A stretch of DNA of 64,000 nt from an uncultured cyanobacterium (GCA_937883785.1 CALGDE010000144.1:1-64000), one strand, 5' to 3'. Shown: positions 8,840 to 19,454, counted from the first letter of the stretch. Numbers and translations: made by a program. The notes: generated by a model from the letters alone, not told the origin.

Positions 8840-10747
8840 CTATCCGCCTAGCCGTCGTCGCCAGATAATAATGGCTTGTTTAGCGGCGGGGAAGGCGGCG
8901 GTGCCCTCTGGAATTAATGCTGCCGTTTGTAGCGCTTGCCCAAGCTGACCGCTGCTAGCTCTACTTTCGGCGATGCTCAAAATATTTTGGCTCCACTGAT
9001 CGATGCTGGCTTGGGCACGATAATACTCAGGCTGTCCTGGGCGAATACGCCGCGCCACGCCGATCGCCTGGTTATAGGACGACGCCTGTCCCGGGCGTAG
9101 CAATCGGAACGCCTGCTGTAGCAATAATCGATTCGACTGTTGCTGTTGCTGCTGCTCAGGCCACTGCTGCAACAACCGGCTGCGTTCTCCCTGCAATTCT
9201 TCCACGTCGGTGGGCACCAAATTCAGCGCCCCGATCGCCCCAGCAAAATTCCCCTGGCGCGCTCGACCTTTCGCCAAGTCCAGCATCACCCGCGCCCATC
9301 GCTTAATATCCTGCTGCGCTTGATCATATAAAGGATCACCCTGTCGTACCTTGCGGGCTTCGGCGATCGCCTTACTAAACTCAGACGCTTGGGACAGCTG
9401 CAATGGCATCCGTGCCCGCCCCAGGGTGTCCTGATTGATGGCGGTCAATGCCTGCGATCGCACCTGCTGTGCCGCCTCGCTTTTCTCGCCAGGCACCCGG
9501 TCAATGGTATCCACCGCCTGTCGATAATTCCCTTGCTGGATAGCCTGCTGCGCCTGCTGCACGGCGGCCGCTTCCGCAGCGGCAGGGGCGGGAGCAACCG
9601 CCTCCGACGCGGGCGGGGCACCGTCTTCGGTTGATTCAGTGCCAGGAAAGCTGAGCCCTTGGAATTGCCCCACTAAAGCGCTCCAATTGCGCCACAAAAC
9701 CCCCAGCAGCAGCAACAAAATCAGTGCCCCGATCACCAATGGCAGCCATTTAAACAGCCCAGGAGAATCCGACTCTGGTTCGGGGGCCGTGGTTACCGGT
9801 GCAGCGGCGGGCGGCGGGGGTGGCATAACTGGCGGGGGCGGGGCGATCACCGTTGCGGTGGGCGCAGTGGTGGCAACAGGAATATCCGCGCTGACTTCGG
9901 CAACCCCTGCGGCGTCCTGGGGAGGGAACAGAATGTAGGGAGCAGTGCTGCCATCTGTAGCTCCATCCGGGGAGTGCATTACGTCGTGATACAGGGCATT
10001 GTGCTCTTTCACGATTACCTTCGGCTGCTGTAGTCCCAGCCGATCTTCCTTGCACTGTTGAGCCATCCGGTCCGCCAAACCTCGCTCCAGGCTAAACAGG
10101 TTGGTGCCCATCGGGTCGCTCATGGCCGCCATCAGCCCCGCCATAAATACGCCGGTATGAGTGCTGGGGGAATATTGGGACTGCTGCCCCTGCTGATTGG
10201 CATTAATGGTGGGAATGTCATATTCCCGCGCCAGATCTCGAATATCGTTGCCCACCTCTGATCCGGAGTATCCTTCCCAGGCGTGGTTAATATCCAGCAG
10301 CAACAGCACATTGCCCCGCCCAGCGCGATCGCGAGCCGCCGCCAGTTGGGTATAAATATCCCGCATAGCAATACAGCCAGAGGGGACTCGGTCCGGGCTT
10401 CCCTCGATCGCCATAAAATGATCCTGACCGTTATGGCAAACGCTATAGCCGCTCAGCAGGCACCATAGATAATCTCCGGTTTGCACTAGATTTTGACAAA
10501 CGCGATTGAGCCAAAATTCAATATTTTCTCGGTTGGGATAGGTGGGGCGACCTTGGCACGGGCGGGAATGGTCGCTGAGCTGTAAACATCGCTCTTCCCC
10601 CAGCTCGCTTTTCTCCTTCCACAAATGATGCAGCGCCATGGCGTCCGCTTCCCCCTGGCGCACCGCCGGTAAAAACGGATAGTTGGTAATGCCGATGGCG
10701 ATCGCCCAATGGTTACCCGAAGGAGAAGACTGTCGCTGTGCCACCAT
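8840..10747 (-). CDS. Pseudocaspase: p20 caspase-like domain lacking the His-Cys dyad, with TM segment and helical C-terminus
   Basis: The first 200 residues have the peptidase C14 (orthocaspase) fold: WAIAIGITNYPFLPAVRQGEADAMALH, then the strand carrying the catalytic histidine and the strand carrying the catalytic cysteine. The usual SGHG is SGYS (Tyr at about residue 101) and the usual D-x-C-H is LDINH (Asn at about 154), so both dyad residues are replaced. Tyr/Ser and Tyr/Asn replacements are known in some cyanobacterial caspase homologues. A Pro/Ala-rich linker, a single membrane helix (WLPLVIGALILLLLLGVLW, about 334-352) and a region of repeated Ala/Gln-rich helices follow. It is probably a membrane-bound scaffold, not a protease. 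A GTG at 10765 is an alternative start. Confidence 0.82.
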   Translation of the reverse strand: MVAQRQSSPSGNHWAIAIGITNYPFLPAVRQGEADAMALHHLWKEKSELGEERCLQLSDHSRPCQGRPTYPNRENIEFWLNRVCQNLVQTGDYLWCLLSGYSVCHNGQDHFMAIEGSPDRVPSGCIAMRDIYTQLAAARDRAGRGNVLLLLDINHAWEGYSGSEVGNDIRDLAREYDIPTINANQQGQQSQYSPSTHTGVFMAGLMAAMSDPMGTNLFSLERGLADRMAQQCKEDRLGLQQPKVIVKEHNALYHDVMHSPDGATDGSTAPYILFPPQDAAGVAEVSADIPVATTAPTATVIAPPPPVMPPPPPAAAPVTTAPEPESDSPGLFKWLPLVIGALILLLLLGVLWRNWSALVGQFQGLSFPGTESTEDGAPPASEAVAPAPAAAEAAAVQQAQQAIQQGNYRQAVDTIDRVPGEKSEAAQQVRSQALTAINQDTLGRARMPLQLSQASEFSKAIAEARKVRQGDPLYDQAQQDIKRWARVMLDLAKGRARQGNFAGAIGALNLVPTDVEELQGERSRLLQQWPEQQQQQQSNRLLLQQAFRLLRPGQASSYNQAIGVARRIRPGQPEYYRAQASIDQWSQNILSIAESRASSGQLGQALQTAALIPEGTAAFPAAKQAIIIWRRRLGG

Positions 10748-11431
10748 AATGCCCTTGTAACTCACTAAAAACGGGACGAACCTTCGCCCTGTGTCCTATA
10801 GCCCTTGCATCGAAAGGCGCTGATCCTAAAAGGCTAACTTTCTAGGGCGATTCTAGGCCAAATAAATAACAAAACCGTAAAGCTTAACTACGGACGATAT
10901 GAAAAACCCTTCAACAGGATTTACACAACATCCTGTTGAAGGGCAGTGGCAACCATCCTTCTCGATAGTGAAAAACTTGCTTAATGGCTTCGCTATAGCC
11001 CGAGAAAGGCACTACCCAAATGTTTCCGCAATGCCAACGCTCTAAATTCCAGCATCAAAACCCCAGCAGCAGCAGTACTAGTCCCCCTCGAAACGCGGCA
11101 CTGCTGTGGGTGCAATGTCTTTATTTGAAATTGGCACAATACCAACTTTCTAATTCAGAGAGAGCTCAAGCGCCCATCAAAACTGGACCTTAAAAGCATC
11201 TAACTGTCGCCTTAATTTGAAAAATTGCCAGGAAATAACTATTTTGTAAAAACAGTGTCAATCATTATTCACGATCAACGAACACACTGTGCCAATTCAC
11301 CGTGTGTTGCGAGGGTCACAAAACGGGCTGGAAACGCCAGAAGCAGTACTGCTGGTGATATTGGTGGTGAGTCAGAAGAAGAATAAGCTAGCAGGCTAGG
11401 AGCGATTCCTTACGCCCCCAGCCCTAGTAAT
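10748..11431. other. Intergenic region with minus-strand hairpin/terminator and a possible small transcript
   Basis: No confident gene is seen in this gap of about 680 bases. It holds a terminator-like hairpin for the minus strand (10902-10944). A TTGACA-like hexamer lies on the minus strand (11261-11256) with only a weak -10 about 17 bases on. A 12-bp palindrome AGCAGTACTGCT occurs near 11341-11353. A minus-strand open stretch of about 43 codons ends inside the hairpin (it includes NIWVVPFSGYSEAIKQVF). Either a small RNA or the tail of a decayed gene is possible. Confidence 0.35.
10902..10944 (-). terminator. Rho-independent-type terminator, minus strand
   Basis: Perfect 14-bp inverted repeat CCCTTCAACAGGAT (10908-10921) and ATCCTGTTGAAGGG (10931-10944) with a 9-base loop. 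On the minus strand it is followed directly by TTTTTC. It lies about 490 bases past the argD stop, so it may serve an unannotated minus-strand transcript. Confidence 0.7.
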
Positions 11432-12724
11432 TTACTTGCCTAAGAACTGAGCGATCGCCCCGGAGAAGACCTTCAACGCTTCGTCAATTTCTTCAGGGGT
11501 CACAATCAACGGCGGCACAAAGCGCACCACTTTGGGGCCGGCAGGCACCAGCAATAAACCCGCATCCATCGCTGCCTTCACAATATCGATAGACGTGGTT
11601 TCAATATCTGCCGAAAGCTCGACGCCGTTAATTAAGCCCCAGCCGCGAATTTCAACGAATTTGTCGCCATAGGGGGCGATCGCCTCAGCCAGCCCCGCCC
11701 GTAGCTGCTCACCCCGTGCCTTTACGTTTGCCAAAAATTCCGCCTTTTCAACGGTTTTGCACACCGCTGTCGCCACACCGCACACAAACGGGTTGCCGCC
11801 GTAGGTGCTGGCATGGTCGCCAGGGCGCAACACGTCGCAGCTCGACTTGCACATCAGTGCCCCAATGGGAACGCCGCCGCCTAAGCCCTTCGCTGAGGTG
11901 AACACGTCCGGCTCAATACCCAGATTTTCATAGCCCCAAATGGTGCCGGTGCGCCCCACGCCCACTTGCACCTCATCCAAAATCAGCAGAATTTTGTTGT
12001 CATCGCAAATTTTCCGCAGCTTCTGGAAATACTCGCGATCGCCAGGACGCACCCCTCCTTCTCCCTGGAGCGCCTCCAGCATAATTGCCGCCACACTGGG
12101 GCGATAGGCGTTCAGCTCCTTAATTTTGGCTTCCGCCGCCTCAATATCGTTGTAGGGAATATAGGCAAATCCAGGCACCAAAGGGTTGAAATTCTTTTGA
12201 TACTTAGGCTGTCCCGTGGCGGTAATCGTCGCCAAAGTGCGCCCGTGGAAACTGGCTTTCGCCGTCAAGATAATCGGGTTTTTCATACCCAACACCGTGT
12301 TTCCATATTTTCGCGCCAGCTTAATCGCCCCTTCGTTGGCTTCCGCGCCAGAGTTGCAGAAAAACGCCCGGTCCGCACAGGAGTTCGCCGTAATCCACTG
12401 GGCTAGCTCTCCCTGCTCGGGGATGTAGTACAGGTTAGATACATGGTGCAGCTTATTAATTTGCTTGGTCACCGCTTCGGTCATGATGGGGTTGGCGTGA
12501 CCGAGGGTGCAGGTGGCAATGCCCGCCACAAAGTCCAAATAGCTGCGTCCCGTTGTATCCCACAGGCGACACCCTTCGCCGCGATCCACCGCCAGGGGAA
12601 AACGACCGTAGGTGGTCATCACCGCCTCATCGAATGCCTCGCGGTTAAATTCACCGTTGGCGGAGATCGCCGTTGATTGCTCTGATGTCGGGGCTGCGGA
12701 TTGTTCTAGGACCTGTGGACTCAC
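11432..12724 (-). CDS. argD: Acetylornithine aminotransferase
   Basis: A class III PLP-dependent aminotransferase of 430 residues that converts N-acetylglutamate semialdehyde to N-acetylornithine in arginine synthesis. Motifs in order are LDFVAGIATCTLGHANP, FFCNSGAEANEGAIKLARKY, SFHGRTLATITATGQPKY, EALQGEGGV, ILDEVQVGVGRTG and the PLP lysine in TSAKGLGGGVPIGA. HASTYGGNP completes the active site. The N-terminal 30 residues are low-complexity. Ornithine and succinylornithine activities exist in relatives, but the sequence and the cyanobacterial setting favour ArgD. Confidence 0.92.
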   Translation of the reverse strand: MSPQVLEQSAAPTSEQSTAISANGEFNREAFDEAVMTTYGRFPLAVDRGEGCRLWDTTGRSYLDFVAGIATCTLGHANPIMTEAVTKQINKLHHVSNLYYIPEQGELAQWITANSCADRAFFCNSGAEANEGAIKLARKYGNTVLGMKNPIILTAKASFHGRTLATITATGQPKYQKNFNPLVPGFAYIPYNDIEAAEAKIKELNAYRPSVAAIMLEALQGEGGVRPGDREYFQKLRKICDDNKILLILDEVQVGVGRTGTIWGYENLGIEPDVFTSAKGLGGGVPIGALMCKSSCDVLRPGDHASTYGGNPFVCGVATAVCKTVEKAEFLANVKARGEQLRAGLAEAIAPYGDKFVEIRGWGLINGVELSADIETTSIDIVKAAMDAGLLLVPAGPKVVRFVPPLIVTPEEIDEALKVFSGAIAQFLGK

Positions 12725-12876
12725 GGGAAGTTACCTCCATCACCGTCTGGGAAGAGATGCGGGCGATATAGACTTAGTGGAGGCTGTGGGCCTCAATGCA
12801 ATCGCAAGATCTCCAAGTGGGTCTAAGAATTGTAATTTAATTACTAGAAGAATCGATACGTTCGTCTCAGGAAACG

Positions 12877-13344
12877 ATGACCCTAACCCTCGCGATCGCC
12901 GCCAACCATATCCACAGGCTGGACCTGGCACCCGTTCGAGACGCCCTAAACGACGGCGACAAGTCAGCCCTAGAACAGGCGGTACAGTTTAAGCTCGACT
13001 ATCCCCGAGAGGAGGGCGACCCCCGCGAACTATCGGAAATCCCCGAAATTCGCCTATGGTTTCTGCGCCTGGACAGCGCCTATCCCTGGCTACCTTACGC
13101 CTTGGACTGGAAGGAGGGGGAGCTAGGACGCTACACGGCAATGTTAGTGCCCCACCAGTTTCATCCCACCGACGGAATTCAGTTTAATCCTGAGGCGCTG
13201 GAATTATTTGTGATGCAAAAGCTGTTCGTCCTTGCCGAGTGGCTGCCGGCTCAGGATATTTCTGCGCGATCGCGCCTCCAGGGATTAGCCCAAATGCTCG
13301 GCTACGACATCGACGACAGCTTCTTCGACCTAATTAGCGCTTAA
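12877..13344 (+). CDS. CRR6 family NDH-1 (NdhI) assembly factor
   Basis: A soluble 155-residue protein of the DUF1817/CRR6 family. In plastids and cyanobacteria these proteins are needed to assemble the hydrophilic arm of the NDH-1 complex, acting on subunit NdhI. Conserved blocks visible are QFKLDYPREEGDPRELSEIP, RLWFLRLDSAYPWLPYALDW, YTAMLVPHQFHPTDGIQF and LAQMLGYDIDDSFFDLI. There is no signal peptide or membrane helix, as expected for a stromal/cytosolic chaperone. The next gene is convergent with one base between the stops. Confidence 0.85.
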   Translation: MTLTLAIAANHIHRLDLAPVRDALNDGDKSALEQAVQFKLDYPREEGDPRELSEIPEIRLWFLRLDSAYPWLPYALDWKEGELGRYTAMLVPHQFHPTDGIQFNPEALELFVMQKLFVLAEWLPAQDISARSRLQGLAQMLGYDIDDSFFDLISA

Positions 13345-13345
13345 A

Positions 13346-14035
13346 TCACGCTCCCCGATCCTGCATCGCCGGCATCTGCACCTCTTTGATGCAGGTGGAG
13401 CGAGAAACCAACAAAATACAATCCAAAACTGCTAGCAAATCAGACAGGGTAATCACCGAATCTTCTGCTTTTCCCGCCGCCTGCAAATCGCTCAGCACTT
13501 CGGGAGTGCCCACATTGCCAGGATTAATCACGGAAACGGCAATGCGATCTGGGCGCAGCTCCTCTCGCAAACCATGAACCACACCGCGCAAGCCAAACTT
13601 AGACGCTGTATTAGCCACTTCCCGACCTGGGAAATTGTCCAAACCAGACAGCGCCCCCATAAATACAATCTTCGGATTATCTGACTGGCGCAAGTTGGGG
13701 AGCAACGCCTGAACTAGACGAATGGGAGCTAGCAGGTTGACCCCGATAACGGTTTCCGTATCGCGATCGCTGCAATTTTCAAAGCTGTAGTCACTGGTGA
13801 ACGCGTCGGTTTCCCACGTCCCTCCCATATAAAGCAAGCCGTCCAGCACTGCGTTATCGATAGCACTATGGACAGCTTTAAGACCTTTGCGGGTGCTAAC
13901 GTCTGCCTCGACCCAACGCCCAAAATTAGAAGGAGATCGCGACACTGTAATTAGCTGATGACCCTGCGCAGCCAAGTGTTCAGCAACAGCGGCACCAATG
14001 CCTCGGCTAGCACCAACAACGATGAAGATTCCCAC
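13346..14035 (-). CDS. Short-chain dehydrogenase/reductase-like protein lacking the catalytic tyrosine
   Basis: A Rossmann-fold SDR. The cofactor motif GASRGIG sits at the start, followed by VNLLAPIRLVQALLP and FMGALSG, with a serine where the catalytic Ser belongs. The YxxxK signature reads NTASKFGLRG: the Lys is kept but the Tyr is Asn. This predicts an altered or absent oxidoreductase activity. I prefer GTG 14035, preceded by GGAAA at good spacing. A longer frame begins at 14080, but its 15 extra residues are not SDR-like. The gene follows rpsJ in the same orientation. Confidence 0.78.
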   Translation of the reverse strand: MGIFIVVGASRGIGAAVAEHLAAQGHQLITVSRSPSNFGRWVEADVSTRKGLKAVHSAIDNAVLDGLLYMGGTWETDAFTSDYSFENCSDRDTETVIGVNLLAPIRLVQALLPNLRQSDNPKIVFMGALSGLDNFPGREVANTASKFGLRGVVHGLREELRPDRIAVSVINPGNVGTPEVLSDLQAAGKAEDSVITLSDLLAVLDCILLVSRSTCIKEVQMPAMQDRGA

Positions 14036-14108
14036 AAAAAATTTCCGATAAAGCGCTGTAGCTGGGTCCCTCGTAGCCACCCAGCCACCATCGTTAAAAT
14101 CACAACTT

Positions 14109-14426
14109 CTACAGCTTCACCTCAATATCCACACCGGCAGGTAGATCCAACTTCATCAATGCGTCGATGGTCTTGGAAGAAGGCTGATAAATATCCACCA
14201 GGCGGCGATGGGTGCGAGTCTCAAAATGCTCACGAGAATCCTTATTTACGTGGGGCGATCGCAGCACACAATAAATGCGGCGCTTCGTAGGCAAAGGAAT
14301 AGGACCAACCGCTGAAGCGCTAGTGCGGTTTGCAGTCTCAACAATCTTGTCGCAGGACGTATCCAGCAATTTGCGGTCAAATGCTTGCAGCTTAATCCGA
14401 ATTTTCTGCTGTTGAATCGTAGCCAT
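14109..14426 (-). CDS. rpsJ: Ribosomal protein S10
   Basis: A 105-residue small-subunit protein. The frame has [17 protein letters not shown], the [20 protein letters not shown] loop and [20 protein letters not shown], all diagnostic of S10. The start is taken at the ATG reading MATIQQQ; two further codons upstream (14432) are possible. It ends the str cluster rpsL-rpsG-fusA-tuf-rpsJ, the usual cyanobacterial order. Confidence 0.96.
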   Translation of the reverse strand: MATIQQQKIRIKLQAFDRKLLDTSCDKIVETANRTSASAVGPIPLPTKRRIYCVLRSPHVNKDSREHFETRTHRRLVDIYQPSSKTIDALMKLDLPAGVDIEVKL

Positions 14427-14593
14427 GGTCAAAACACCACTAAATTTTCGAGGTTCGTTGGGTCTTTATGCACCCCAGGAAAACGACCCAACTTTCCCTA
14501 GGTCAAAACTGATCTCGAATTTATTGGCTCTAGGCTTATGGATCTCAAAGCAGCTCAACAAAAGCCACTAAGGAACCTACTGCCCAAAGCAAT

Positions 14594-14619
14594 GGGGATG
14601 TCGAGCTTTGGACATCCCC
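14594..14619 (-). other. tuf-rpsJ intergenic hairpin
   Basis: Perfect 9-bp inverted repeat GGGGATGTC / GACATCCCC with an 8-base loop, 23 bases past the tuf stop on the minus strand. There is no U-run next to it, so it looks more like an mRNA processing or stability element than a terminator. Confidence 0.5.
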
Positions 14620-14641
14620 ACCATCAAATTCATCCGCTGGA

Positions 14642-15862
14642 CTAGGCAGTGATCTTAGAAACCACACCAGCACCGATGGTCCGGCCACCCTCACGGATAG
14701 CGAAACGCATCCCTTGCTCAATAGCAACAGGCTGGATTAGCTCAACGTCCATCTTCACGTTGTCGCCAGGCATAACCATCTCCATTTCACCACCATCTTG
14801 GTCGGTGTACTTGGTGATAGCACCGGTCACGTCGGTGGTCCGGATGTAGAACTGAGGGCGATAGCCGCCGAAGAAAGGAGTGTGACGACCACCTTCATCC
14901 TTGGTTAGTACGTAAACCTCAGCCTCAAACTTGGTGTGAGGGGTGATGGAGCCCTTCTTGGCTAGCACCATACCGCGTTCGATGTCATCCTTCTGGATAC
15001 CACGAAGCAAAATACCAGCATTATCGCCCGCTTGACCCTCTTCCAGGCTCTTACGGAACATCTCGATACCGGTAACGGTGGTCTCACGAGTGTCCTTAAT
15101 ACCGACGATTTCCACAACATCGCCGACCTTAACCACACCACGCTCAATACGACCGGTAGCAACGGTACCACGACCGGTGATAGAGAACACGTCCTCAACC
15201 GCCATCAAGAACTCTTGGTCTACGTCGCGGACGGGCTCAGGGATGTAAGCATCCACTTCGTCCATCAGCTTATAAATCTTTTGAACCCACTCAGAGTCGG
15301 TCTTGCCGGAGGTGATATCCTCAACCGCCTTAAGGGCAGAACCAACCACGATGGGAATATCATCGCCAGGGAAGTCGTAGTCGCTAAGAAGCTCGCGAAC
15401 TTCCAGCTCTACTAGCTCCAGAAGCTCTTCGTCATCAACCTGGTCTTCTTTGTTCATAAAGACCACCAAGTTGGGCACGTTCACCTGCTTTGCCAACAGG
15501 ATGTGCTCACGGGTTTGGGGCATAGGGCCATCAGCGGCGGACACCACCAAAATGCCGCCGTCCATTTGAGCTGCCCCCGTGATCATGTTCTTCACGTAGT
15601 CAGCGTGACCAGGGCAATCCACGTGGGCGTAGTGACGACCATCAGTTTCATACTCCACGTGGGAAGTGTTGATGGTGATACCCCGAGCTTTTTCCTCGGG
15701 AGCATTGTCAATATCTTCATAACTAGAAGCCTTTTGCTCTCCGCCTTTGGCAGCCAGGGCCATGCTGATAGCAGCCGTCAACGTAGTTTTGCCGTGGTCC
15801 ACGTGACCGACGGTGCCAATATTGACGTGGGGTTTATTGCGCTCGAACTTTTCGCGTGCCAT
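14642..15862 (-). CDS. tuf: Elongation factor Tu
   Basis: A complete 406-residue translational GTPase delivering aminoacyl-tRNA to the ribosome. G motifs are [17 protein letters not shown] and NKEDQVDD, followed by the ..GSALKA region. Domains 2 and 3 are intact, with [19 protein letters not shown] and a normal end [10 protein letters not shown]. The start is ATG with the standard [16 protein letters not shown]. It lies 25 bases after fusA and is surely co-transcribed with it. Confidence 0.98.
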   Translation of the reverse strand: MAREKFERNKPHVNIGTVGHVDHGKTTLTAAISMALAAKGGEQKASSYEDIDNAPEEKARGITINTSHVEYETDGRHYAHVDCPGHADYVKNMITGAAQMDGGILVVSAADGPMPQTREHILLAKQVNVPNLVVFMNKEDQVDDEELLELVELEVRELLSDYDFPGDDIPIVVGSALKAVEDITSGKTDSEWVQKIYKLMDEVDAYIPEPVRDVDQEFLMAVEDVFSITGRGTVATGRIERGVVKVGDVVEIVGIKDTRETTVTGIEMFRKSLEEGQAGDNAGILLRGIQKDDIERGMVLAKKGSITPHTKFEAEVYVLTKDEGGRHTPFFGGYRPQFYIRTTDVTGAITKYTDQDGGEMEMVMPGDNVKMDVELIQPVAIEQGMRFAIREGGRTIGAGVVSKITA

Positions 15863-15887
15863 GAGTTATCTACGTGTCTTGTTTTTG

Positions 15888-17966
15888 CTATGCGAACCCT
15901 TTACTCTTCGCGATGAGAGCTTCAGCCACATTCTGAGGAATCTCATCATACCGGCTAAACTCCATCGAGAATATACCCCGACCTTGGGTTTTTGACCGAA
16001 TGTCGGTGGCATACCCGAACATGGTGGCCAAAGGTACTTTAGCATTCACCTTGGCCAATCCTTCTTCGGAGCCCGTTCCCTCAATTTGACCGCGACGGGA
16101 ATTAAGGTCGCCGATAACATCCCCAAGGTAGTCATCGGGAACTTCGACCTCAACTTTCATCATGGGCTCTAGAAGAACGGGGTCCGCCTGCATCGCGGCT
16201 TCTCGAATTGCCATGGATCCGGCAATCTTGAAGGCCATTTCCGAAGAATCGACTTCGTGGTAGGAACCATCGACCAAAGTCACCTTCACGTCGATGAGGG
16301 GATAGCCTGCAATGATACCTGATTCGCAGGCCTCGCGCATCCCTTGTTCCGCTGGACCAATAAATTCGCTGGGGATAACCCCGCCGGCAATCTTCGATTC
16401 AAAGGTAAATCCGCTGTCGCGACTCCCCGGTTCAATCTCAACCACCACGTGCCCGTACTGCCCTTTGCCACCGCTTTGGCGAATAAATTTGCCCTCTGCT
16501 TTGCTTCCCTGACGCACCGTTTCCCGATAAGCCACCTGGGGGTTGCCGATGTTCGCCTGCACCTTAAATTCTCGCAGCATCCGGTCCACCAGAATTTCCA
16601 AGTGCAGCTCTCCCATCCCCGCAATCACCGTTTGGTTACTTTCGGGATCAACGGAAACTTGGAACGTGGGGTCTTCCTCTGACAGGGATTGCAGCGCCTT
16701 GGATAGCTTGTCCATATCCTGCTTTGTTTTCGGCTCCACCGCCACGGAAATCACCGGCTCAGGGATAAACAGGGACTCCAACACTACCGGAGACTTGGGA
16801 TCGCAAATGGTGTCGCCGGTGGTGGTGGCTTTCAGCCCCAGGGCCGCTCCCAGGTCCCCCGCCCGCAGCTCATCCACTTCCTGGCGCTCGTCCGCTTTCA
16901 TTACAATCAGCCGCGCCAGCTTTTCTTTCTTCCCCTTGCTGGCATTGAGCAAGTAGGCTCCCTTCTTGATGACGCCGGAATAGACCCGAATGAAGGTAAG
17001 TCGCCCAAAGGGGTCTGCCATTAATTTGAACGCCAGCGCTGACGCCGGGGCTTCATCGTCCGCTTCTCGCTTAACCGGTTCTTCGCTGTCGGGCAACGTT
17101 CCCTCGATCGCCGGCACATCAATGGGGGCGGGCAAGTAATCCACCACCGCATCTAGCAGCAGCTGAACCCCCTTGTTTTTAAAGGCTGAGCCGCACAGTA
17201 TAGGCACAATGGAGCCGTTGATGGTGCTTTTGCGTAGAGCGTCGCGGATTTCGTCCTCCGTTAGCTCCTCCCCTTCCAAAAATTTTTCCACCAGGGCATC
17301 GTCTGTTTCAGCCACCGCCTCCACTAGCGCTAGGCGATATTCTTGCGCCTGCTCTGCCACCTCTTCGGGAATTTCTGTTTCTTGAATATCGGTGCCCAGG
17401 TCATTGGTGTAAATGTGGGCTCGCATGGTCACCAGGTCCACGATGCCTCGAAAATCGTCCTCCGCACCAATGGGGAGCTGGATGGGGACGGCGTTGCTTT
17501 TGAAGCGATCGCGAATTTGGTCATGCACCCGTAAAAAATTTGCCCCGGTGCGGTCCATTTTGTTCACAAACACAATGCGCGGCACGTTGTAGCGATTCGC
17601 CTGCCGCCATACGGTTTCTGATTGGGGCTGGACGCCGCCCACGGAGCAAAATACGGCGATCACCCCGTCTAGCACCCGCATGGACCGCTCCACCTCAATG
17701 GTGAAATCCACGTGCCCCGGGGTGTCGATGATATTAATGCGGCGATCGCGCCACTCGGTACTAATGGCGGCGGCAGTGATGGTAATGCCCCGCTCCCGCT
17801 CCTGATCCATCCAGTCAGTCACCGCCGTCCCGTCGTGCACCTCACCCATCTTGTGCACCACGCCGGAATAAAACAAAATCCGCTCTGTGGTGGTGGTTTT
17901 TCCCGCGTCGATATGGGCTGCAATACCGATATTGCGAACCCGTTCCAGGGGGGTTACTCGTCCCAT
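15888..17966 (-). CDS. fusA: Elongation factor G
   Basis: The translocation GTPase, 692 residues, normal for bacterial EF-G. Motifs are [13 protein letters not shown] (P-loop), RGITITAAA (switch I), DTPGHVDF and [10 protein letters not shown]. The domain IV block [14 protein letters not shown] and the C-terminal [15 protein letters not shown] are present, so no domain is missing. It is the third gene of the str operon. The 295-base gap from rpsG is larger than elsewhere in the operon and could hold an internal promoter or processing site. Confidence 0.97.
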   Translation of the reverse strand: MGRVTPLERVRNIGIAAHIDAGKTTTTERILFYSGVVHKMGEVHDGTAVTDWMDQERERGITITAAAISTEWRDRRINIIDTPGHVDFTIEVERSMRVLDGVIAVFCSVGGVQPQSETVWRQANRYNVPRIVFVNKMDRTGANFLRVHDQIRDRFKSNAVPIQLPIGAEDDFRGIVDLVTMRAHIYTNDLGTDIQETEIPEEVAEQAQEYRLALVEAVAETDDALVEKFLEGEELTEDEIRDALRKSTINGSIVPILCGSAFKNKGVQLLLDAVVDYLPAPIDVPAIEGTLPDSEEPVKREADDEAPASALAFKLMADPFGRLTFIRVYSGVIKKGAYLLNASKGKKEKLARLIVMKADERQEVDELRAGDLGAALGLKATTTGDTICDPKSPVVLESLFIPEPVISVAVEPKTKQDMDKLSKALQSLSEEDPTFQVSVDPESNQTVIAGMGELHLEILVDRMLREFKVQANIGNPQVAYRETVRQGSKAEGKFIRQSGGKGQYGHVVVEIEPGSRDSGFTFESKIAGGVIPSEFIGPAEQGMREACESGIIAGYPLIDVKVTLVDGSYHEVDSSEMAFKIAGSMAIREAAMQADPVLLEPMMKVEVEVPDDYLGDVIGDLNSRRGQIEGTGSEEGLAKVNAKVPLATMFGYATDIRSKTQGRGIFSMEFSRYDEIPQNVAEALIAKSKGFA

Positions 17967-18261
17967 AACGATCTCCTATATGCCTATCGCTATTTGTTAT
18001 ATAGCTATTTGTTTGCAGCTATCTAGCTGATCCGCAAACAATCTCGTTGCCCAAAGGCATCCTTAAGATAGCTTTTGTCAGCGAATCAAAACCCATTTGT
18101 TGATCTTAAAAGTTGCGGAGGAAACCTGAGCAATCACAACAATTCGCCCCCTGATTTAACAGGTAGGCGAATGTTGGTAAACCTTCAGCACCTACGCTTC
18201 TGCCATTACACAAAAGTCACAATGCCTCACCAGCAATGATGTCTGCTTGTTTTCCTTTGCC

Positions 18262-18732
18262 TTAGTAACGGTAGTGGGCAAATGCCTTATTCGCTTCCGC
18301 CATACGGTGGGTTTCCTCTCGCTTACGAATCGCGTTGCCCGTTTCGTTCGCGGCATCCATCACTTCGTTAGCAAAGCGCATCACCATGCTCTTGCCGGGG
18401 CGCTGACGAGAAAATTGAATGAGCCATCGCAGAGCTAGAGCCGTACCTCGTCCAGCCCGCACCTCCATAGGCACCTGATAGGTGGCACCACCCACACGGC
18501 GAGCTTTTACTTCCACCAAAGGTGTAGTGTTCTTAACGGCTTGCTCAAATACCTCTAAGGGGTCAGAGCCAGTGCGCTCATTGATAATCTTGAACGCGTC
18601 ATAAACGATGCGAGAAGCCACAGACTTCTTACCCTGCTTCATGATGCGGCGAATGGTCATGCTGACCAAACGGCTGCTGTAAACCGCGTCGGGGGGAACG
18701 GTACGCTTTTGGGCGGATGAACGGCGAGACAT
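18262..18732 (-). CDS. rpsG: Ribosomal protein S7
   Basis: A 156-residue primary 16S rRNA-binding protein that nucleates the 30S head. Typical blocks are [30 protein letters not shown]-type core residues, [17 protein letters not shown] and [19 protein letters not shown]-like C-terminal residues ending HYRY. It lies 104 bases after rpsL and in the same orientation. Confidence 0.97.
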   Translation of the reverse strand: MSRRSSAQKRTVPPDAVYSSRLVSMTIRRIMKQGKKSVASRIVYDAFKIINERTGSDPLEVFEQAVKNTTPLVEVKARRVGGATYQVPMEVRAGRGTALALRWLIQFSRQRPGKSMVMRFANEVMDAANETGNAIRKREETHRMAEANKAFAHYRY

Positions 18733-18836
18733 TTACGGGGTGACTAGGTAACGATGAGGTTTATGAAATACGCAGTGCCTTGGGCACATCTAGAAATCGA
18801 AAGTTGATGATCCGTGAAGATCAATTCCGCGAAGAT

Positions 18837-19211
18837 CTATTCTTTCGGGCGCTTGGCACCGTACTTAGAGCGACCTTGACGACGGTCTTTAACACCAGCC
18901 GTGTCTAGGGTTCCGCGAACAATGTGGTAGCGCACACCAGGTAGGTCCTTAACACGACCACCACGAATCATGACAACAGAGTGCTCCTGCAAGTTGTGAC
19001 CAATACCAGGAATATAGGCAGTCACCTCAAATCCAGAGGTCAAGCGCACACGGGCCACTTTCCGCAAAGCTGAGTTGGGCTTCTTAGGGGTAGTGGTGTA
19101 AACACGGGTACAAACGCCCCGGCGCTGAGGACAGCTCTTGAGGGCTGGAGACTTTGTTTTTTTCTTAGCTTTTTTCCGCTCGGACCGAATAAGCTGCTGA
19201 ATCGTGGGCAT
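18837..19211 (-). CDS. rpsL: Ribosomal protein S12
   Basis: A 124-residue decoding-centre protein. The conserved [20 protein letters not shown] and [18 protein letters not shown] segments are present, including the lysines (the KKPNSA and GRVKDLPG loops) that are sites of streptomycin resistance in other bacteria; both are wild-type here. It is the first gene of the str operon. The start is ATG ([19 protein letters not shown]). Confidence 0.97.
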   Translation of the reverse strand: MPTIQQLIRSERKKAKKKTKSPALKSCPQRRGVCTRVYTTTPKKPNSALRKVARVRLTSGFEVTAYIPGIGHNLQEHSVVMIRGGRVKDLPGVRYHIVRGTLDTAGVKDRRQGRSKYGAKRPKE

Positions 19212-19454
19212 GGGCTACCGCAGTGGTAAAGGTGAAATAACTTTGTTTTTTGAGGGCAAAATTTAGCGGCAACGTCGGAGGGACGGATAAAGCAACGAAA
19301 ATTTTGCAACGGTCTTGGATGATATCAACCGGTTTTTTCCTTTGTCAATAATGGCGGCTCTAGTGTGATGGTTCGGCGATCGCCATTAATTGGGCGAATT
19401 CACCACAGGAACAACGTTCATCGAGCGGTGCCATTATCAAACTGCGAAGTAATC

